Source of the DNA: Actinomycetota bacterium
GTDB lineage: Bacteria > Actinomycetota > Acidimicrobiia > Acidimicrobiales > CADCSY01
DNA length: 20,541 bases
Direction: 5' to 3'
NCBI GenBank assembly: GCA_019348335.1
Contig: JAHWJR010000012.1
Location: forward strand, 1-20,541
The translations under genes were made by a program, and so were the position numbers. The notes under the pieces were generated by a model. It had not been told where the DNA came from. It worked only from the letters and a program-made list of their open reading frames with translations, and did not search any database. This document shows, one piece after another, positions 14,977-20,541 of the stretch (position 1 is the stretch's first letter; each line of letters starts with the position of its first letter).

Positions 14977-16416
14977 GTGGAGCCGCGCGTCCTCGACCCC
15001 GAACCCCTCCCCACGCTCGACCAGTACCTCGACCAGGGCGGTGGGCGCGGCCTGGAGGCAGCTCGGCGGCTGGGGCCCGTCGGCATCATCGACGACGTGG
15101 AGGCATCCGGTCTTCGCGGTCGTGGCGGCGCCGGGTTCCCGACCGGGGTGAAGTGGCGCACCGTGGCCCAGAGCCTGTCGCCGACGGTGCCGCCTTCCGT
15201 GGTCATCAACGCCGCCGAGGGCGAGCCCGGGACGTTCAAGGACCGCACCATCCTCCGCCGCAGCCCCTACAAGATCCTCGAGGGGGCACTGATCGCAGCG
15301 ACGGCCATCGGCGCCGACCGGGTCGTGGTGGCCATGAAGGCGTCGTTCGAGGAGGAGCTGGCGCGTGTCCGAGACGCCATCGTGGCCATCCGGGACGCCG
15401 GCTGGGCCGACGGCGTCGAGCTGACCGTGGTCGAAGGGCCGAGCGCCTATCTCTACGGCGAGGAGACGGGGCTGCTCGAGGTCGTGGCCGGGCGGGCCCC
15501 GTTCCCACGGATCGCGCCGCCGTTCCGCCACGGGGTCGAAGACGTCGGCGCCGACCCGTTCTCGGCTGCCCAGGTCACCATGGCGAGCCCCGGCAACGCC
15601 ACGCCGGCCCCTCCCACACTGGTCAACAACGCCGAGACGTTGGCCAATGTCCCGGGCATCCTCGCCGAGGGGCCGGACTGGTACCGCAGCGTGGGCACCG
15701 CCGAATCCCCCGGAACGGTGCTGTGCACGATCACCGGCCACACCCGCCGCCACGGGGTCGCCGAGTTCCCCATGGGCACACCCCTGCGCGAGGTCATCGA
15801 CACGGTCGGCGGTGGTCCCCGGGAAGGCAGCGTCGTCGCCGCCCTGTCCGGCGTCGCCAACCCCCTGCTCCCAGGATCCGAACTGGATGCGCCGGTCAGC
15901 TACGAGGGCATGCAGGCGGCGGGCGCCGGCCTCGGGGCGGCCGGGTTCATCGTGTTCGACGAGTCCACCGACCCGGTGGCCGTGGCCCACGGCGTCTCAC
16001 GCTTCCTGGCGGTGGAGTCGTGCGGACAGTGCACGCCGTGCAAGCAGGACGGCCTGGCCCTGGCCGACCTTCTCGACCGGCTCCGGCGGTCCCAGGGCGG
16101 CGAGCACGACGTGGTGCGGGTCGAAGAGCGGATCGCCACGGTCTCCGACAGCGCCCGTTGCTACCTGGCCATCCAGCACGAGCAAGTGGTGGGCAGCATC
16201 CTGGCGCTGTTCCCCGACGAGGTCCGGGCCCACGCCAGGGCTGAGCTCGCAGAGGCGCCGGTGGAGCTCGTCGCACCCATCCTCGACATCCGTGACGGCC
16301 GTGCCCTTCTCGACGAGCGCCACCTCCGCAAGCAACCCGACTGGAGCTACGACGAGGTGTACTCCGGGCAATCGCCGGCCGACCGGGTCGACCAGCGCTC
16401 GCCCGATCCCGCCTGA
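14977..16416 (+). CDS. Stand-alone NuoF-like NADH-binding flavoprotein
   Basis: A 479-residue homologue of the 51-kDa NADH-binding subunit of complex I and related diaphorases. Blocks in order: RGRGGAGFPTGVKW (47-60, NADH), NAAEGEPGTFKDR (78-90, FMN; usually NADESEPGTFKDR), GEETGLLE (161-168), NNAETLANVPGIL (217-229), an SLBB region (about 248-300), and the [4Fe-4S] N3-type ligands Cys349, Cys352, Cys355 in ESCGQCTPC and Cys395 in SARC. About 20 extra residues lie between 182 and 212, and a 70-residue tail follows the cluster domain. No nuoE, nuoG or hydrogenase gene adjoins it, so it probably acts as a free diaphorase with an unlinked partner. GTG 14977 fits a leaderless mRNA. Confidence 0.88.
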   Translation: MEPRVLDPEPLPTLDQYLDQGGGRGLEAARRLGPVGIIDDVEASGLRGRGGAGFPTGVKWRTVAQSLSPTVPPSVVINAAEGEPGTFKDRTILRRSPYKILEGALIAATAIGADRVVVAMKASFEEELARVRDAIVAIRDAGWADGVELTVVEGPSAYLYGEETGLLEVVAGRAPFPRIAPPFRHGVEDVGADPFSAAQVTMASPGNATPAPPTLVNNAETLANVPGILAEGPDWYRSVGTAESPGTVLCTITGHTRRHGVAEFPMGTPLREVIDTVGGGPREGSVVAALSGVANPLLPGSELDAPVSYEGMQAAGAGLGAAGFIVFDESTDPVAVAHGVSRFLAVESCGQCTPCKQDGLALADLLDRLRRSQGGEHDVVRVEERIATVSDSARCYLAIQHEQVVGSILALFPDEVRAHARAELAEAPVELVAPILDIRDGRALLDERHLRKQPDWSYDEVYSGQSPADRVDQRSPDPA

Positions 16417-16420
16417 GATG

Positions 16421-16723
16421 TCAGGATGCAGCGCTGCGCCGCGTCAGCTGGCGCCGCTCGCGCTCGCTGGTGCCACCCCAGATCCCTCGCTCCTCGTGCT
16501 CGACGGCGTAGGCGTAGCACTCCGCTCGCACGCTGCAGCTCCGGCAGACGGCCTTGGCCGGAGCTCCGGTGGACTCGCCACGAACCGGGAAGAAGCTGAC
16601 CTCGGGGTGGTCTCGGCAGGCGCCCTTGGCCATCCAGCTGGGCCGGGACACCAGATCCGCGAGTTGGGGCAGGTCCTGGGCCCGCAAGAGAGCGGCCCAG
16701 AACCGCTCGTCCGCCGGTTGCAT
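16421..16723 (-). CDS. WhiB-family [4Fe-4S] transcriptional regulator
   Basis: A 100-residue Wbl protein, a class confined to actinobacteria and their phages. The four cluster ligands are Cys36, Cys60, Cys63 and Cys69 (GAC...VCRSCSVRAEC), followed by the GIWGG turn (80-84) and a basic C-terminal DNA-binding tail (SERERRQLTRR). Wbl proteins bind the principal sigma factor's region 4 and respond to redox or NO. The subclass cannot be fixed by eye; the short length and clean C-terminus resemble WhiB1/WhiB2-type proteins. ATG 16723 has a TACGTT box 8 nt upstream. It is convergent with the NuoF-like gene (4-nt gap between stops) and divergent from the membrane-protein cluster. Confidence 0.93.
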   Translation of the reverse strand: MQPADERFWAALLRAQDLPQLADLVSRPSWMAKGACRDHPEVSFFPVRGESTGAPAKAVCRSCSVRAECYAYAVEHEERGIWGGTSERERRQLTRRSAAS

Positions 16724-16731
16724 ACCGTGAC

Positions 16732-16758
16732 AACGTAGGACGGAACGTCACGGAACGT
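16732..16758 (-). promoter_or_regulatory. whiB promoter with phased ACGTTCCG repeats
   Basis: On the minus strand the -10 box TACGTT (16737-16732) lies 8 nt before the ATG. Upstream, ACGTTCCG occurs twice at a 10-nt interval (16758-16751 and 16748-16741), one helical turn apart and overlapping where a -35 element would be. This is a plausible activator or repressor site. Confidence 0.4.
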
Positions 16759-16801
16759 GGCGCGGCCCCCTCGGCGGCGTCCGTGGCCCGCCCAGCGCCG
16801 T

Positions 16802-16837
16802 GGATGCATCCGACCTATACTGCGGCGCCGTATACGG
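16802..16837 (+). promoter_or_regulatory. Promoter with two flanking palindromes
   Basis: TATACT (16816-16821) is the best -10 match in the window. Immediately upstream is the perfect 10-bp palindrome GGATGCATCC (16802-16811) and downstream another, CCGTATACGG (16828-16837). No -35 consensus is visible. The arrangement suggests a regulated promoter for the small membrane-protein genes from 16877. Unlike most promoters here it has a leader and a real ribosome site. Confidence 0.5.
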
Positions 16838-16876
16838 ATTCGCCGGTTGGTCCGGCGGTGAAGAGGGGGAAGACGC

Positions 16877-17125
16877 ATGGTCTTGTGGTGGATCGGCAAC
16901 CTGTTGCTCTTGTTAGTGATTGCCCCGGTGGTGGTCCTCTTGTTGAACCGGGTGCTCCGGCCGGCGTTCGAGATCAAGGCGTACGCCGATGATGTCCTCG
17001 ATCACGGTGTGCGCCTGACCGGGACGCTCGACTCGGTGTCCAGGCTCGGCAAGACCAAGGAGCTGACCGGCGTGGCCCGCCAGAACGTGGCAAGGTACGG
17101 CGCAGCGCTCGAGCGCCTGCTGTAG
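16877..17125 (+). CDS. Small membrane protein, first of cluster
   Basis: An 82-residue protein that I cannot name. It has an N-terminal hydrophobic helix (about residues 3-24, WWIGNLLLLLVIAPVVVLLL) followed by a cytoplasmic or outer amphipathic helix containing YADDVLDHGVRLTGTLDSV and ending YGAALERLL. A clear AGAGGGGGAAG ribosome site precedes the ATG by 6 nt. It is the first gene downstream of the TATACT promoter and is followed after 56 bp by another single-helix protein. Short single-pass proteins of this type look like subunits of a membrane assembly, but no function can be assigned. Confidence 0.75.
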   Translation: MVLWWIGNLLLLLVIAPVVVLLLNRVLRPAFEIKAYADDVLDHGVRLTGTLDSVSRLGKTKELTGVARQNVARYGAALERLL

Positions 17126-17181
17126 CAGTGCGTCCCACCGACATGACGTCGCCTGGCGACGAGGAAGGAAGGTAGGGCTCC

Positions 17182-17493
17182 ATGGGAGCAGCAACAATTG
17201 TGACCCTGGTGGCGGTGCTCGTCGTCGTCGCCGCGTTGGCCGGGTACCTCATCACCATTGCCGCCACCCTTCGGGACGTGAGCTTCACGCTCGGAACGAT
17301 CCTGATCGGTGTGCGCGCCATCGCCAACCAGACCCTGCCGCTCAAGGGCGTGGTCGGCGACATCGTCAGCGACGTGGCTGCTATGGACACGGCGTTGAAG
17401 GGTGTGCTGTCGAGGGGACAGTTGGGCGCGGGGGGTAGAGAAGCACTGCCCGCAGGCGGAGCCCGGGGACGACGGACCCGGGTGCGTCGCTGA
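17182..17493 (+). CDS. Small membrane protein, second of cluster
   Basis: A 103-residue protein with one N-terminal membrane helix (about residues 4-28, IVTLVAVLVVVAALAGYLIT), then LRDVSFTLGTILIGVRAIANQT and a short helical region (residues 30-75), ending in a Gly/Arg-rich tail that may be disordered. The ATG at 17182 has AGGAAGGAAGG upstream. The segment TLRDVSFTLGTILIGVRAI has hydrophobic residues every 3-4 positions, like the heptads of the larger proteins downstream. No known family was recognised. Confidence 0.72.
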   Translation: MGAATIVTLVAVLVVVAALAGYLITIAATLRDVSFTLGTILIGVRAIANQTLPLKGVVGDIVSDVAAMDTALKGVLSRGQLGAGGREALPAGGARGRRTRVRR

Positions 17494-17558
17494 CGCCGCT
17501 GCGGATTTTCGGACCAACCGCACGACCCAATTAACCCGACGACGAGAAGGAGTGTCCG

Positions 17559-17735
17559 ATGGCGTACGAGTTCCGTTGAAGGGACGCCGACCATGCCTGC
17601 AGGTGGTCAGGCAAAGCTGGAAGTGAAGAAGAGTTGAAGTCGAAGGTCGCAGCCCACGTGCGGGAGAAGCACAAGGTGGAGCAGACCACCGACACGATCT
17701 GGAACTACGCTCGGCAGAAGGTTCGCCAGACCTGA
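17559..17735 (+). pseudogene. DUF1059-family protein with in-frame TGA at conserved Cys
   Basis: A 59-codon frame begins at ATG 17559 behind a strong GAAGGAG ribosome site (7-nt spacing). It reads MAYEFR, then TGA (17577-17579), then RDADHACRWSGKAG, SEEELKSKVAAHVREKH and TDTIWNYARQKVRQT before a second TGA at 17733. This is a full-length DUF1059 small protein, whose family begins MAYEFRC or similar; the TGA sits exactly where the conserved Cys belongs. Everything after it is intact and in frame, so the lesion is one base (TGC or TGT to TGA), a sequencing error, or a recoded selenocysteine codon. A stem-loop follows at 17594-17613. Third gene of its unit, just before the terminator. Confidence 0.65.
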
Positions 17736-17776
17736 CTCGCTGAGACGGCGCCCAGAGCACCGGCTCGACGCTTCTA

Positions 17777-17805
17777 GAGGCCCGTGGGCAATGCCCACGG
17801 GCCTC
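17777..17805 (+). terminator. Hairpin terminator after DUF1059 gene
   Basis: A perfect 13-bp stem, GAGGCCCGTGGGC (17777-17789) and GCCCACGGGCCTC (17793-17805), with an AAT loop. No T-tract follows, as is common in actinobacteria. It separates the small-protein unit from the heptad-repeat unit. Confidence 0.75.
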
Positions 17806-18096
17806 GTCGCGTGTCGGCCCGTCCGACACACTGCGGGTCTTCGCCACCACTCACTGTGGCAGCAGCCTCCCGGCCAACAGAAACTGCGGACAACGGAGAC
17901 ACCTGTGGCACAACGCTTTGGGGGAAAGCCGTCACTTTTCCGTCGTCGGGCCGTCATGACTGCGCCAGGTGCTTGCCACTGTCTGTGTTGGTGGCATACA
18001 GTGCCCGGCGCAACGTGCAAACCGCACCGGGCAGGGCCGGCATCGCAGTTCCGTCGTTCCCAGTGCTCTCGCCCGACAGACTCAGGGGGAAACATA
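17806..18096 (+). promoter_or_regulatory. Gene-free leader region with promoter for heptad-repeat operon
   Basis: No credible gene lies here, and the base composition is less GC-rich than its surroundings. A sigma-70-type promoter can be read: TTGCCA (17973-17978), an 18-bp spacer, then TACAGT (17997-18002). Just after it, TGCCCGG (18002-18008) pairs with CCGGGCA (18027-18033), giving a leader hairpin, and GGGGGA (18085-18090) is the ribosome site of the next gene. The leader is about 85 nt, in contrast to the leaderless genes elsewhere. Confidence 0.45.
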
Positions 18097-18720
18097 TTGA
18101 GGACGCAGCGAAGGGGGCTGGCCGCGGACGAGCGGGGCCAGGCGACTTTCTCGCTCATCGTGGTGCTCGTGATTGTGGCGGCTGCCGCTCTGCTGCTGCA
18201 GCGGACCGCATCCACCGCGGAGAGCATCAACGCCAAGGCCGAGAACATCGCCCAGACGGGTCGTGGCATCAACACCGCCACTGACGCCGTCCTCCAACTC
18301 GACGTGACCAACCAGCGGGCGGGCTCCATCCTGGCCTCGGCCAAGCCGCTCGAGGGTCAGCTGAACGAAGTCATCCGCCTGGCCGAGTCCATCAACGGGC
18401 TGGCTGGCTCCATCAACGGCACCGCCGGCTCCATCAACGGCCTGGCCGGCTCCATCAACGGCAGCGCCACGCAGATCAATGGCTTCGCCAAGGGCATCAA
18501 CGCCGACACCGCCTCCATCCTCGACCTGGCCCGACGGATCGAGAACGGGGTGGCACTGATCAACCGCAACCTCGACACCACCATCGACCTGGCCACCCGG
18601 ATCCACGGGGACACCAGCACGATCGTGGGCCAGGCGCAGCGGGCAGACCAGCTGGCCGCCGAGATCGACGAAGCAGTCAACCTTCAGGGCGGCCTCCTCA
18701 GCGGCCTCCTCGGCCGGTAG
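18097..18720 (+). CDS. Membrane-anchored heptad-repeat protein A
   Basis: A 207-residue protein with a short basic N-terminus, an ADERGQATFSLIVVLVIV segment that forms one membrane helix (about 16-35), and a long outer domain of alanine/asparagine-rich heptads. Residues 98-146 hold seven 7-residue units, the first four nearly identical (SINGLAG, SINGTAG, SINGLAG, SINGSAT). No cysteines. The RGQAT start of the helix resembles TadE-like or Flp-type pilins, but the Glu expected five residues in is Ser. The TTG at 18097 is preferred because CAGGGGGAAACATA precedes it as ribosome site and no similarity extends upstream. First gene of a three-gene unit; function unknown. Confidence 0.7.
   Translation: MRTQRRGLAADERGQATFSLIVVLVIVAAAALLLQRTASTAESINAKAENIAQTGRGINTATDAVLQLDVTNQRAGSILASAKPLEGQLNEVIRLAESINGLAGSINGTAGSINGLAGSINGSATQINGFAKGINADTASILDLARRIENGVALINRNLDTTIDLATRIHGDTSTIVGQAQRADQLAAEIDEAVNLQGGLLSGLLGR
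18388..18513 (+). repeat. 21-bp in-frame tandem repeats
   Basis: Six consecutive 21-bp units of the form TCCATCAACGGCcTgGCcGGC. The first four (18388-18471) are nearly identical and the last two decay. They encode the SINGxAG heptads. The repeats keep both frame and heptad register, so they look like a functional, expandable coding repeat. Confidence 0.85.
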
Positions 18721-18731
18721 GGGGAGAAGAC

Positions 18732-19469
18732 ATGGCAACCGCAGCGACACCGCAATCCGACTACCGCTCCCGCGGCAGCGCCGACCAGAGCCGCTTCCTG
18801 GCTCGCTGGCTGAAGGTCTGGGTGGCCCTCATGGCCGTCGTGGTCCTGGTCGTGGTCGTCTACCTGATCGCGATCACCAACTCGCTGGCCTCGATCAACG
18901 GGAACCTGGCCACGGCCGACGACGCCGTGACCGGCGCCGGCGGCGACGTCAAGACCCTTCCCGACCAGGTCGAGTCGGTGAACGCCAGCCTGGGCGGCAT
19001 CGACCCCGCCCTGCAGCCCATTCCCGGTCAGGCCGACGCCATCGTCGGCAACCTGACCTCCATCAACGGCAAGCTCGTCGATATCGACGGCTCCCTCAAG
19101 GACACCAACGGCAAGCTGGTCACCATCGACAGCTCCCTGAAGGACACCACCGGCGTCCTGTCAGCCATCCTCGGCGAGACCACAGCCATCAACGGCGAGC
19201 TCGTCAGCGCCAACCAGCCCAACGGGCCGTGCTGGAACGAGACCGACCCGGGCCCCATCACCGAGGCCGACATGGGCTGTGAACCCAGCAAGGACGGCGT
19301 GCAGAACATCCACCAACGGGTGTCGCTCGCCAACGGCGACCTCAACCCGGCACTGGGTGACGCCAACCGCATCGTGGCCAGTCTCGGCAACGACAGCGAG
19401 GGCGTGGTCGGGAGCCTGAACGGCATCTGTGACTCGCTGGTCGCCGGCGTCTTGGGGTGCTCCTCGTGA
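18732..19469 (+). CDS. Membrane-anchored heptad-repeat protein B
   Basis: A 245-residue protein with a polar 28-residue N-terminus, one membrane helix (about 29-50, VWVALMAVVVLVVVVYLIAI) and a large outer domain. From residue 55, 15 consecutive 7-residue units keep hydrophobic residues at positions 2 and 6 (for example SINGNLA, SVNASLG, GIDPALQ, SINGKLV, DIDGSLK, TIDSSLK, AINGELV), as in a coiled coil or stacked helical rod. The distal part contains four Cys (GPCWNE, MGCEP, GICDS, LGCSS) able to form disulfides outside the cell. ATG 18732 has GGGGGAGAAG upstream and lies 11 bp after protein A. No recognised family. Confidence 0.8.
   Translation: MATAATPQSDYRSRGSADQSRFLARWLKVWVALMAVVVLVVVVYLIAITNSLASINGNLATADDAVTGAGGDVKTLPDQVESVNASLGGIDPALQPIPGQADAIVGNLTSINGKLVDIDGSLKDTNGKLVTIDSSLKDTTGVLSAILGETTAINGELVSANQPNGPCWNETDPGPITEADMGCEPSKDGVQNIHQRVSLANGDLNPALGDANRIVASLGNDSEGVVGSLNGICDSLVAGVLGCSS
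19065..19148 (+). repeat. 42-bp tandem duplication within protein B
   Basis: Two 42-bp copies (19065-19106 and 19107-19148), each beginning AACGGCAAGCT and ending CTCAAGGACACC or CTGAAGGACACC. They encode NGKLVDIDGSLKDT and NGKLVTIDSSLKDT, i.e. two heptads duplicated as a block. Confidence 0.85.
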
Positions 19470-20065
19470 ACGGCCTCGCCCGGCGCCTTCGAGCCGAGCA
19501 CGGTGTCGTGGGGGCGAACCTCGCCATCGTGATCGCCTTCGCTCTGTTCGCCGTCATCCAGCTCACCCGTACCCTGCTGGCCGCAAACCAGATCGACGAT
19601 CGGGTCAAGGTCATCGTGGGTGAGGTCGGTCCCATCGACACCGATCTCAACGAGGTGGCCAAGCTCGACGAGACGGCCCGGATGGCGGAGGAGATTCTCG
19701 CCGCCGCCCAGCCGCTGACCGGCCAGGCCGGTCAGATCGTCGACATCACTGCCAGCATCGACGGCATCGGCTCCGACATCCTCAACACCGTCGGTTCCAT
19801 CAACGGCAACGCCAGCAACATCCTCGGCAACGTCGGGCCGATCAACGCCTCGGCCAAGAACATCAACGGCGACCTCTCGGCTATTTTGCCGGAGGTCCGG
19901 CAGATCGACGTCGGAGTCGCCGGCATCAACGGACGGGTGGATGCCGTCATCGACCAAACCGTTCCGATCGACGCCGACCTCAGCAACGTCAGTCGACTGG
20001 TGGATTCCATCGCCATCAGCGCCAGGTCCATCTGCAATTCCCCGGCCATCAACGGCGGCTGCTAG
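19466..20065 (+). CDS. Membrane-anchored heptad-repeat protein C
   Basis: A 199-residue protein with the N-terminus MNGLARRLRAEHGVVGANLA, one membrane helix (about 15-38, NLAIVIAFALFAVIQLTRTL) and an outer domain of the same heptad style (PIDTDLN, SINGNAS, PINASAK, NINGDLS, PIDADLS). It ends in a two-Cys tail, SICNSPAINGGC. The GTG at 19466 overlaps the stop of protein B (GTGA) and has TTGGGG 8 nt upstream, so it is translationally coupled; GTG 19457 is an alternative start. The AEHGVVGANLAIVIAFALF segment again recalls Flp/TadE-type N-termini without the conserved Glu. It is a paralogue of A and B by architecture and composition, not by strong identity. Confidence 0.78.
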   Translation: MNGLARRLRAEHGVVGANLAIVIAFALFAVIQLTRTLLAANQIDDRVKVIVGEVGPIDTDLNEVAKLDETARMAEEILAAAQPLTGQAGQIVDITASIDGIGSDILNTVGSINGNASNILGNVGPINASAKNINGDLSAILPEVRQIDVGVAGINGRVDAVIDQTVPIDADLSNVSRLVDSIAISARSICNSPAINGGC

Positions 20066-20093
20066 CCGGGACTTTCCACTACGGACCCTTGTG

Positions 20094-20129
20094 GAGAGCG
20101 CCCCCTGCCTTCGGGCAGGGGGCGCTCTC
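20094..20129. terminator. 16-bp UUCG hairpin terminator
   Basis: A perfect 16-bp stem, GAGAGCGCCCCCTGCC (20094-20109) and GGCAGGGGGCGCTCTC (20114-20129), closed by the extra-stable TTCG tetraloop. It lies between the heptad-repeat operon and a convergent minus-strand gene and could stop both. No T-tract. Confidence 0.85.
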
Positions 20130-20146
20130 GCGTGCCGGGCCCCTCG

Positions 20147-20541
20147 TCAGCGTCCGGCCGGGGCGGCCACGGCGCCGTCGTTTCCGCGGCGGCCGGTTTC
20201 GGGCGCCGTGGCCGTCAGGAGGACGCCGGAGTCGACGTCGAACCGTGCTGCCGCCGCCATCACCTCGGCGTCCTGCTCGTCACGATCGAGCGACAGCACG
20301 TCGGTGGCGAGCAGGTCGGTGATGGCCCGGTAGGCAGCGGAGTGGGGCGTGAAGAGGGCGTCACGGTAGAGCACGGTCCATGCCATCTCGGGGGCGTCGG
20401 CGAAGAGGGACGCGTAGTGGGCGTAGAGGTCGTGCAGGCGCTCGACCCGCTCGTGCCACTGCAGCGGGAGATCTGCCTGGGCCCGACCCTTCTCGTAGCG
20501 CCGGAAGAGCGACAGTGACGTGCTCAGGGCCTCTGCCCACG
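20147..20541 (-). CDS. Unrecognised protein, 5' end outside window
   Basis: The minus-strand frame is open from the right edge to TGA at 20147, giving about 131 residues of the C-terminal part. It reads as a soluble alpha-helical protein: LFRRYEKGRAQADL, LHDLYAHYASLFAD, MAWTVLYRDALF and AITDLLATDVLSLDRDEQD. It has no membrane helix or cysteine motif. The helical pattern would suit the ligand-binding half of a TetR-type regulator, but no DNA-binding domain is in view, so that is only a guess. The last 25 residues are Gly/Ala/Pro-rich. The ATG at 20384-20386 is internal; similarity of composition continues upstream of it. Confidence 0.6.
   Translation of the reverse strand, partial: WAEALSTSLSLFRRYEKGRAQADLPLQWHERVERLHDLYAHYASLFADAPEMAWTVLYRDALFTPHSAAYRAITDLLATDVLSLDRDEQDAEVMAAAARFDVDSGVLLTATAPETGRRGNDGAVAAPAGR

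Noticed and set aside
14676..15251. Minus-strand protein containing GSNRRPPRCKRGALP
   Set aside because: This is a familiar false protein arising from translation of a tRNA gene, here tRNA-Val.
17593..17637. Short frame starting at the ATG in 17593-17595 (14 codons), inside the DUF1059 region
   Set aside because: It lies out of frame with the DUF1059 similarity, which is continuous across it apart from the single TGA.
18388..18513. Regular short repeats as a possible CRISPR array
   Set aside because: The 21-bp units are contiguous, with no unique spacers, and stay in frame inside a coding sequence.
1..20541. Insertion sequences, integrases, prophage genes or attachment sites
   Set aside because: No transposase, integrase or phage structural motif was seen in any frame, and the tRNA genes have no adjoining duplicated 3' ends.

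Overview
The window is a very GC-rich chromosomal segment from an actinobacterium. A WhiB-family gene, a TetR-controlled lipid-type operon, tRNA genes without encoded CCA, and many GTG starts sitting directly behind a TANNNT -10 box (leaderless or near-leaderless mRNAs) all fit Actinomycetota. The overall gene mix looks like class Acidimicrobiia, but that is an inference from style and not from a marker gene.

Layout. (1) 1-730: the remnant of an AbiEi/DUF559-type gene, open at the left edge and losing its family match near 646, followed by a hairpin-rich junction. (2) 720-6865, minus strand: a four-gene operon, transcribed as fatty-acyl-reductase-like SDR fused to a HAD phosphatase, Zn-dependent alcohol dehydrogenase, LarA-like (DUF2088) protein, then PlsC-type acyltransferase. 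Two of its junctions are GTGA overlaps. A TetR regulator is divergent, with an inverted repeat in the 23-bp gap. (3) 7475-14751: cell-wall precursor genes ddl, murF and murA, interspersed with an MFS exporter, tRNA-Ile2(CAU) and tRNA-Asn, an uncharacterised protein, an inositol-monophosphatase-family enzyme and a Nudix hydrolase. (4) 14807-16723: tRNA-Val, a stand-alone NuoF-like flavoprotein and a convergent whiB. (5) 16877-20065: a cluster of small membrane-anchored proteins plus a DUF1059 gene with an in-frame TGA. Two short membrane proteins come first. Then come three longer proteins with one N-terminal membrane segment and long heptad-repeat (IxGxLxx) outer domains, in a translationally packed unit ending at a 16-bp UUCG hairpin terminator. 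(6) 20147-20541: the 3' part of an unrecognised minus-strand gene.

The parts most worth attention are the heptad-repeat membrane cluster, which matches no system I can name; the DUF1059 gene whose conserved cysteine codon is TGA; the lipid-like operon that includes a LarA-like protein apparently missing a catalytic histidine; and the consistent leaderless-promoter architecture. All functions are read from motifs by eye; no database search was run.
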